DNA of 42,113 bases from positions 1-42,113 of the IMG/VR virus record IMGVR_UViG_3300021135_000018; one strand, written 5' to 3'. The position numbers were made by a program, and so were the translations under genes. This DNA is from a virus. Shown piece by piece: positions 35,107 through 42,113 of this stretch. The notes beneath the pieces were generated by a model that saw only the letters and a program-made list of their open reading frames with translations, was not told where the DNA came from and made no database searches. How positions within the stretch are numbered: position 1 is the first letter of the stretch; every line of letters starts with the position of its first letter.

Positions 35107-35178
35107 GAAACTGCTTCGTCCGGGGTAGCTATACCTTGTTACCAAAACTAGTAGAAAGCTCACTTCGGTGGGCTTTCT
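35107..35178 (+). repeat. duplicated tmRNA tail with terminator
   Basis: CCGGGGTAG (35120-35128) and the hairpin GGTA-GCTA-TACC parallel 34622-34642 at the end of the tmRNA. Both are followed by a terminator; here AGAAAGCTCAC (35153-35163), loop TTCG, GTGGGCTTTCT (35168-35178), 11 bp. Confidence 0.65.
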
Positions 35179-35184
35179 TTTTGG

Positions 35185-35213
35185 TTGACATTTTAGTAAA
35201 TCGAGCGTATAAT
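35185..35213 (+). promoter_or_regulatory. consensus early promoter
   Basis: TTGACA (35185-35190), 17 bases, TATAAT (35208-35213). The spacer is related to the repeated early family. Confidence 0.9.
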
Positions 35214-35243
35214 AGCTTTATAAGCTAAGAGAACGGCTTATTT

Positions 35244-35260
35244 TGTAAACAATGTTTACA
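35244..35260 (+). promoter_or_regulatory. palindrome in the leader, operator candidate
   Basis: TGTAAAC-AAT-GTTTACA is a perfect inverted repeat within a 70-base leader, between the promoter and the ParB-like gene. It may bind the product of that gene or form an RNA hairpin. Confidence 0.5.
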
Positions 35261-35290
35261 TAATTTTGTACATTATACGGAGAAGTAACA

Positions 35291-36280
35291 ATGAGTAAAT
35301 CTGAAGATTTAAAAATGCAACCTTTTGATCCTAGTCAAGGACGCAAAGACAAGAAAGTGTCTTTGATTCAAGTTGGACGAATGGTCCAAAAACGAGTCGG
35401 CACTATTGCAACAAACCCAAGTTTCCCATACCAAGATATATTAAAGTTTGCATGGGTGCCTGCTGAATTAGTTTATTTTAATTATGAGCGCCAACGTTGG
35501 CCTGAGCCAAAACACCAAAAGAAACTACGTGGTAAGTGGAATATTCATTGCGTAACTCCGCTTCAATGCCGTTATAGTCCTAGCGAAAATCGTTACTATG
35601 GTGCAGATGGTCAACAACACTCCACTGAGTGGATTGCGCAGTATGGAGAGCAAAGCATGGTTCCTGTATTCTATGTTGAGAGTGAGGACGAAAATGTAGA
35701 ATCGATTATGTTATTGGCACTTAATAATGATAATGAGCCGATGGCAAAATATTTTATTCACCAACAAGAAGTTATCATGGGTGAGAAAGATGCTGTTGCC
35801 CTTGAAAATTGTGTTATCGATGCTGGTTGTACTACCGGCTACAAAAAACGTACAGCAGGAGTTATTACTCACATCAGTGATTTAACCATGGCCCGGGATC
35901 AGTTTGGGTTAGGTGCGCTAGGACAAATTTTAAGTAAAATGCGTACATATTGGCCGACTGAAAAAATCGCCACAGCAACTATGCTAGGCTTCCTTAAAGT
36001 TCGTGAACTTATGATATCTGCTGAATTATATACAGATGACTTATTTGAAGATGTTGTATATCAAAATTCAAATTTCTTTGAGAGTAGTGATAGACTTCAC
36101 GGCGACATTAAGGATCAATTTGAATATGAGTACCCAACAAACTACAAGGGTATGGGTGTTCGTGAAAAAATTGCAAGCGGTATCATTGATGCGTATGAAT
36201 ATAAGACTGGTAAAACATTAGTTGCCAAACCATTTAGCATTACGATGCCAGTAATCGATGATGAACTAAAGGCGGCATAA
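35291..36280 (+). CDS. ParB/Srx-fold protein (DUF6551-like)
   Basis: 329 aa with CGGAGAAG upstream. Residues about 60-135 show the ParB/sulfiredoxin-like core: ELVYFNYERQRWPEPKHQKK, then YYGADGQQHSTEWIAQYGEQ, matching the pattern Y-Q-R ... (I/A)DGQHR-x-x-A. The C-terminal two thirds are helical. Such proteins bind DNA or nucleotides, and some are nucleases or CTPases. It is coupled to an HNH gene (TAATG overlap), and a palindrome lies in its leader, so a partition-like or defence-like pair is possible. Function is not known. Confidence 0.7.
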   Translation: MSKSEDLKMQPFDPSQGRKDKKVSLIQVGRMVQKRVGTIATNPSFPYQDILKFAWVPAELVYFNYERQRWPEPKHQKKLRGKWNIHCVTPLQCRYSPSENRYYGADGQQHSTEWIAQYGEQSMVPVFYVESEDENVESIMLLALNNDNEPMAKYFIHQQEVIMGEKDAVALENCVIDAGCTTGYKKRTAGVITHISDLTMARDQFGLGALGQILSKMRTYWPTEKIATATMLGFLKVRELMISAELYTDDLFEDVVYQNSNFFESSDRLHGDIKDQFEYEYPTNYKGMGVREKIASGIIDAYEYKTGKTLVAKPFSITMPVIDDELKAA

Positions 36281-36723
36281 TGGCAAAATTATATAATAAA
36301 TATGACCCCGGCACATATCATAGCCGTACCCTTTATCGTATAGTTTGCAATACCAATGACTTACGTCCTGTTTGGGCATATAAAAATGCCAACAAATGGG
36401 GTGTAGAAAACGAACCGTTTTTAAAACTATGCGGCGAAATGTGCTCGTGTTGTGGAAGTACTTTAAACTATGGATTAGGTAAAAACAACATAGAAGATAA
36501 ACTTGATATTAACACTCCTAGCACCGATCATATTGTGTCGCAGGACGAAGCTAAAAAGTTGGGTTGGTCTAAGGAACAAATACATGACATAAGCAATCTT
36601 TGGATTATATGTATGCGATGCAATTTGTTGAAAAATAATTCAACCGCAGAAGATATACATCGTTACAAGGCAATTGTGGAAGTATTAGAACGTACTAAAT
36701 TAAACAGTATATTAATTGAATAA
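36280..36723 (+). CDS. HNH endonuclease coupled to the ParB-like gene
   Basis: 147 aa. Zinc-binding CSCCGS is followed by PSTDHIVSQDEAKKLGW with the D-H pair, then ISNLWIICMRCNLLKNN, with the Asn and CxxC of the HNH fold. The start overlaps the upstream stop by one base. It has no late promoter of its own, unlike most homing endonucleases here, and is translated together with the ParB-like protein, so it may be a functional partner rather than a mobile gene. Confidence 0.8.
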   Translation: MAKLYNKYDPGTYHSRTLYRIVCNTNDLRPVWAYKNANKWGVENEPFLKLCGEMCSCCGSTLNYGLGKNNIEDKLDINTPSTDHIVSQDEAKKLGWSKEQIHDISNLWIICMRCNLLKNNSTAEDIHRYKAIVEVLERTKLNSILIE

Positions 36724-36744
36724 AAATAAATCCACAGAAACCCA

Positions 36745-36773
36745 TTGACATAAGTAATTATCTGTAATACACT
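36745..36773 (+). promoter_or_regulatory. sigma70-type promoter of groES-groEL
   Basis: TTGACA (36745-36750), 17 bases, TACACT (36768-36773), with a 65-base leader. No CIRCE element is seen. Confidence 0.8.
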
Positions 36774-36837
36774 ATGTATTTCGTGCCTAACTTAGGGCGG
36801 CGTACATAATTCTATTTGCTTAATAAAGGAGTAAGAA

Positions 36838-38728
<1,891 letters not shown>

Positions 38729-38747
38729 TTAGCAATATGTTATAACT

Positions 38748-38775
38748 AATAGCACCTTCGGGTGCTATTTTTTTG
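38748..38775 (+). terminator. intrinsic terminator after groEL
   Basis: AATAGCACC (38748-38756), loop TTCG, GGTGCTATT (38761-38769), followed by T residues. Confidence 0.95.
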
Positions 38776-38780
38776 TCTGG

Positions 38781-38788
38781 AATAAATA
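38781..38788 (+). promoter_or_regulatory. late promoter of the first tail-fibre gene
   Basis: AATAAATA followed by C (one base from consensus), 35 bases before ATG 38823, with a leader containing GGGGAA. Confidence 0.65.
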
Positions 38789-38822
38789 CTATATAATTCA
38801 TTCATTTGGGGAATATGGAACC

Positions 38823-40577
38823 ATGGCAAATAGTAACTTCGTAGTACACAATGGCTTAACAGTTGGGCCACTAACAATATCAGCAGCAACAGGTGATATT
38901 ACAACAACAGGTAATGTAACATTATCTGGAACAGGTAGTTTAGGCGTTAGTCAAATTGCTAAAAACGATTCGAGCATTACAATTAATGACACTGGTACTG
39001 GATCTAATGTTGTTATGAATGTAGATGGCTCACTTGCATCTACTCTTTCGGCCGTTGGATTAAATCTTACAGCATCAACAGCAAGTACTACATATACAGA
39101 TGGTGCATTGGTAGTAGCAGGTGGTGTTGGTATTGGCGGTAACGTACACATACAGTCTAGTAAAATTCTACACGTAGGACCGGATTTAATCGGTGCGTAT
39201 AGTAATGTACTTGCACAATTTAATGCCAACGTTAACAGTTATAGTCAAATATTATTGCAAAATATCAGCAATGGTACAAGTGCATCAGCAGACGTTGTAG
39301 TTGTGGCAGATACTGGTAGTGACAGTGCAAACTATGTTGATATGGGTATTAACTCGAGCAACTATTCAGATGTAGCATACACCATTGGTACTGGATTAGA
39401 TGCTTACACATATTCAAATGGTGGTAATTATGCAATTGGTACACAGACATCAGGTAAAGGATTAATATTCCACACTGGTGGTACATTAAGTGCTCAATTA
39501 CGTGCTAAAATTAATGATACTGGCTTAACGGTTAATACAACAACAGCAACAAGTTCAATCTCATCTGGCGCATTAGTAATTAACGGTGGTTGTGGTATTG
39601 CTGGTGATTTACGTCTAGGTGGTAACTTATACGTAACTAATATTATTAGTTCAAGTTCACAAACAATTACAGTTAACGACCCATTATTGTACTTGACTAC
39701 AAGTGCACCATACCCATATAACTACGACATTGGTTTTTACTCTGCATTTACCGGCGGACCTGCTAACGTTTATGTACATACTGGTTTAGTACGTAATGAT
39801 GCAGATAGCTCGTGGAGTTTATTTAGTAATGTTGGTGAACCCTCTGGTGGGCAAGTAAGTTTAACAAATGCAATATATGACCCAATTAATCACGGGGCAT
39901 TAACAATCTTAGGTGCCACAGTGACTGGCACCGGTGGTACTGCAATAGTCAATGGTGGTACAAGTGGTGTTGGTAATATTGGTGCTGCAGCTGGTTTATT
40001 TAATACTGTGTATGCATCTAAACTACAAGGTACATTAACAACTGCAGCACAAACTAACGTTACTTCACTTGGTACATTATCTGCAACATTAACAACACAA
40101 ATTGTTCAACCCGATGGTGATAATACTCGTACATTGGGTGCATCAGGTGTACGTTGGTCAACAATATACGGAGTAACATTTAGTGGTACATCAACTACTG
40201 CTAACTATGCCGATTTGGCAGAAAATTATCAAGCAGATGCAGAATACGCACCAGGTACAGTAGTACACTTTGGTGGTGAGTTTGAAGTTACAGCATGTGA
40301 TACAGATGGTTGTACAAGTGTAGCAGGCGTAGTATCTACTAACCCAGCACATTTGATGAACACTGGTTTAGAAGGTGCTAACGTTGTTGCGGTTGCATTA
40401 AACGGTCGTGTGCCATGTCAAGTACAGGGTACTGTACATAAAGGTGACTTAATGGTATCAGCCGGTAGTGGTCGTGCTAGAGCAGAAGCTAATCCGAAAG
40501 TTGGATCAGTAATCGGTAAAGCACTGGCAAATTCAGAAGGCGACGCAGTAATTGAAGTAGTAGTTGGCGTTAGATAA
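38823..40577 (+). CDS. tail-fibre-like protein with C-terminal chaperone-like domain
   Basis: 584 aa. The N-terminal two thirds consist of Ser/Thr/Gly-rich beta-repeats (LTVGPLTISAATGDITTTGN, ALVVAGGVGIGGNVHIQ), typical of phage fibres. The end (YADLAENYQADAEYAPGTVV, GVVSTNPAHLMN, VALNGRVPCQV, GSVIGKAL) matches the C-terminal intramolecular-chaperone/peptidase G2-like domain found in fibres of marine T4-like phages, which aids trimerisation and may self-cleave. It has a late promoter and a terminator. A 375-bp part is repeated in the next gene. Confidence 0.82.
   Translation: MANSNFVVHNGLTVGPLTISAATGDITTTGNVTLSGTGSLGVSQIAKNDSSITINDTGTGSNVVMNVDGSLASTLSAVGLNLTASTASTTYTDGALVVAGGVGIGGNVHIQSSKILHVGPDLIGAYSNVLAQFNANVNSYSQILLQNISNGTSASADVVVVADTGSDSANYVDMGINSSNYSDVAYTIGTGLDAYTYSNGGNYAIGTQTSGKGLIFHTGGTLSAQLRAKINDTGLTVNTTTATSSISSGALVINGGCGIAGDLRLGGNLYVTNIISSSSQTITVNDPLLYLTTSAPYPYNYDIGFYSAFTGGPANVYVHTGLVRNDADSSWSLFSNVGEPSGGQVSLTNAIYDPINHGALTILGATVTGTGGTAIVNGGTSGVGNIGAAAGLFNTVYASKLQGTLTTAAQTNVTSLGTLSATLTTQIVQPDGDNTRTLGASGVRWSTIYGVTFSGTSTTANYADLAENYQADAEYAPGTVVHFGGEFEVTACDTDGCTSVAGVVSTNPAHLMNTGLEGANVVAVALNGRVPCQVQGTVHKGDLMVSAGSGRARAEANPKVGSVIGKALANSEGDAVIEVVVGVR
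39120..39494 (+). repeat. 375-bp segment repeated in the next fibre gene (copy 1)
   Basis: This stretch matches 41704-42078 in register and without gaps; parts such as INSSNYSDVAYTIGTGLD and GGNYAIGTQTSGKGLIFHTG are identical in protein and nearly so in DNA. Confidence 0.85.
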
Positions 40578-40596
40578 TTAATTAGTAGTAAAACAT

Positions 40597-40620
40597 AATA
40601 GGACCTTCGGGTCCTATTTT
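40597..40620 (+). terminator. intrinsic terminator after the first fibre gene
   Basis: AATAGGACC (40597-40605), loop TTCG, GGTCCTATT (40610-40618), followed by T. Confidence 0.9.
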
Positions 40621-40622
40621 CG

Positions 40623-40630
40623 TATAAATA
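40623..40630 (+). promoter_or_regulatory. late promoter of the second fibre gene
   Basis: Perfect TATAAATA followed by C, three bases after the terminator run and 24 bases before ATG 40654. Confidence 0.9.
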
Positions 40631-40653
40631 CTTAGAATAATACGAGAATCCAA

Positions 40654-42113
40654 ATGGCATTAACCAGACCAAAATACAGTCAGATATACGATACAGATTA
40701 CAAACAAAGTGTTCGTGTGGCTACTACAGGCGACGTGGGAACTTTATTAGTAGCCGGCGGTGCGCCCAACACAGTTGATACAGTTACATTAATATTAAAT
40801 GATCGTGTTTTAGTTAAAGATCAAACTGACTCTGCACAAAATGGTATCTATCGTGTTACTGTAGTAGGAACGGGTGTCAATGGTACATGGATAAGAGATC
40901 ATGATGCTGATGCTAGCGACAAAGTAACAAGTGGATTAACTACAACAGTAGCGGAAGGTGTAACAAATATTGGCAGAACTTATAAATTAACAACCTCAGA
41001 TCCTATTACCCTGGGATCAACATTATTAACATTTACTAATCCATTTGCTGCAACTGCGACGGGGTCAGATACGCAAGTATTATTTAATAATGCTACTTTA
41101 TTAGCAGGTGCAACAAGTTTACATTATTTTACAGGTAATGGTGTAGTACTAGCAAGCGCCGGAGTAGTATCAACATCAACCACAACCGGAACATTACAGG
41201 TAACTGGTGGTATTGGAGCGAGTGGTAATATTAATGCTGGTAACATTATTGGTACAACTGCTACCTTTACTAACTATCAAGGTACATTATTAACAGCAAG
41301 TCAACCAAACATTACAACATTAGGTGGCGTTACTAGTATCGGTGCTAGCGGAACAACTACACTTACTGGTATATTACAAACTGCGGAACAAACCAATGTT
41401 ACATCACTTGGTACACTGACAAGTTTGGCAACAGGTGCGATTACTACAACAGGCACACTAGCATTAAATGCGGCCGGTGGATTAACAACAAACCAAACTA
41501 CATTTTTATTAGCAAATGCAACTGCAACTACGCTTAATATCGGCGGCGCGGCCACTACACTTAACATTGGTGCGGCAACAGGTACATTAAATCTTAATAA
41601 CGCAACTACAGCGATAGCAGGTATTGCCACTGTCAGCGGCATAGTGTATGCCAACTCGGCGGTTGATAGCACCACGTACACAGATGGTGGATTAGTGGCC
41701 AAAGGTGGTGTTGGTGTTGCAGGCAATGTACACATACAATCAACTAAAATTTTACACATCGGTCCAGACTTAATTGGTGCGTATAGTAACGTATTAGCAC
41801 AGTTCAATGCAAATGTTAACAGCTATACTCAAGTACTATTACAAAACATCAGCAGTGGCACAAGTGCATCATCTGATTATATTTGCGTAGCAGATACTGG
41901 CACCGACAGCATAAATTATATCGATCATGGCATTAACTCGAGCAACTATTCAGATGTAGCATACACAATCGGCACTGGATTAGATGGATATTCATACACA
42001 AATGGTGGTAACTATGCAATTGGTACACAGACATCAGGTAAAGGATTAATATTCCATACTGGTGGTACATTAAGTGCTAATAAACGTGTGACAATAAACG
42101 ACACTGGGCTTAC
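40654..42113 (+). CDS. tail-fibre-like protein, paralogue (partial, runs off the window)
   Basis: At least 486 codons; no stop before the window end. It opens MALTRPKYSQIYDTDYKQSV, then has a carbohydrate-binding-like repeat common in fibres (LNDRVLVKDQTDSAQNGIYRV) and Thr/Ala-rich beta-repeats (TTLNIGGAATTLNIGAATG). From residue about 351 it matches the middle of the upstream fibre protein. It is late-expressed. Paralogous fibre genes side by side are common in T4-like phages and may reflect duplication and domain exchange in host recognition. Confidence 0.82.
   Translation, partial: MALTRPKYSQIYDTDYKQSVRVATTGDVGTLLVAGGAPNTVDTVTLILNDRVLVKDQTDSAQNGIYRVTVVGTGVNGTWIRDHDADASDKVTSGLTTTVAEGVTNIGRTYKLTTSDPITLGSTLLTFTNPFAATATGSDTQVLFNNATLLAGATSLHYFTGNGVVLASAGVVSTSTTTGTLQVTGGIGASGNINAGNIIGTTATFTNYQGTLLTASQPNITTLGGVTSIGASGTTTLTGILQTAEQTNVTSLGTLTSLATGAITTTGTLALNAAGGLTTNQTTFLLANATATTLNIGGAATTLNIGAATGTLNLNNATTAIAGIATVSGIVYANSAVDSTTYTDGGLVAKGGVGVAGNVHIQSTKILHIGPDLIGAYSNVLAQFNANVNSYTQVLLQNISSGTSASSDYICVADTGTDSINYIDHGINSSNYSDVAYTIGTGLDGYSYTNGGNYAIGTQTSGKGLIFHTGGTLSANKRVTINDTGL
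41704..42078 (+). repeat. 375-bp segment repeated from the upstream fibre gene (copy 2)
   Basis: Partner of 39120-39494. Differences are mostly synonymous or conservative, with blocks of identity, consistent with gene conversion or recent duplication. Confidence 0.85.

Noticed and set aside
38823-40577. Diversity-generating retroelement target in the fibre gene
   Set aside because: No reverse transcriptase, template repeat or adenine-biased variation is visible in the window.

Overview
The window is a piece of an AT-rich genome of a tailed, T4-like bacteriophage. The main signs are about a dozen copies of the T4-type late promoter box (TATAAATA, usually followed by C), a separate family of early promoters of the sigma70 type (TTGACA, 17 bases, TATAAT), a large tRNA cluster, two long tail-fibre-like genes at the right end, and nine free-standing homing-type endonucleases. 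The host is probably a Gram-negative bacterium: the phage carries an outer-membrane beta-barrel protein, a periplasmic peptidase and a bacterial-type GroES/GroEL pair whose sequence looks betaproteobacterial. A PqqA-like peptide gene suggests a PQQ-using, perhaps methylotrophic, host. The host is inferred, not seen.

Layout. 1-3113: glycan module (glycosyltransferases, nucleotide-sugar dehydrogenase) invaded by a GIY-YIG endonuclease. 3114-3682: a self-contained pqqA-like cassette, then an RNA polymerase omega-like gene. 3700-8470: a cluster of 12 tRNAs interleaved with three endonucleases, a 2OG-Fe(II) oxygenase, a 41-aa gene and several long-stem RNA elements; a 13th tRNA (Phe) lies at 10153. 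8478-11768: early genes (DUF7448-like, tyrosine phosphatase, YkuK-like RNase H fold, metallophosphoesterase). 11813-15320: envelope and signalling genes (outer-membrane barrel, CHASE2-type adenylate cyclase, D,D-peptidase). 15317-17386: a seven-gene minus-strand late operon with a lipase and two holin-like proteins. 17395-18854: early genes. 18855-19124: an unassigned, strongly structured intergenic RNA candidate. 19125-27192: second glycan and virion-decoration module (glycosyltransferases, a second dehydrogenase with its own GIY-YIG insertion, 2OG oxygenase, amidinotransferase, a fibre-like protein). 27252-34312: small early genes, TraR/DksA-like zinc finger, ClpP and a twitch-type radical SAM enzyme. 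34331-34680: a circularly permuted tmRNA, with an HNH gene inserted beside its 3' end. 35185-38775: ParB-like plus HNH pair, then groES-groEL. 38781-42113: two paralogous tail-fibre-like genes, the second running off the window.

How it fits together. Early transcription from near-identical host-type promoters would deliver factors acting on RNA polymerase (omega-like, TraR-like), protein quality control (ClpP, GroES/GroEL, tmRNA), translation (13 tRNAs including an initiator tRNA) and signalling (cyclic AMP). Late promoters drive the fibre genes, the lysis-like operon and most endonucleases. In several endonuclease genes the late promoter lies inside a hairpin that would mask the start codon in read-through transcripts, the logic known from T4 I-TevI. 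Two endonucleases sit at the same point of two different dehydrogenase genes, in the codons of the NAD-binding GxGxxG motif, and each appears to have left a remnant of the old start and to have supplied a new one.
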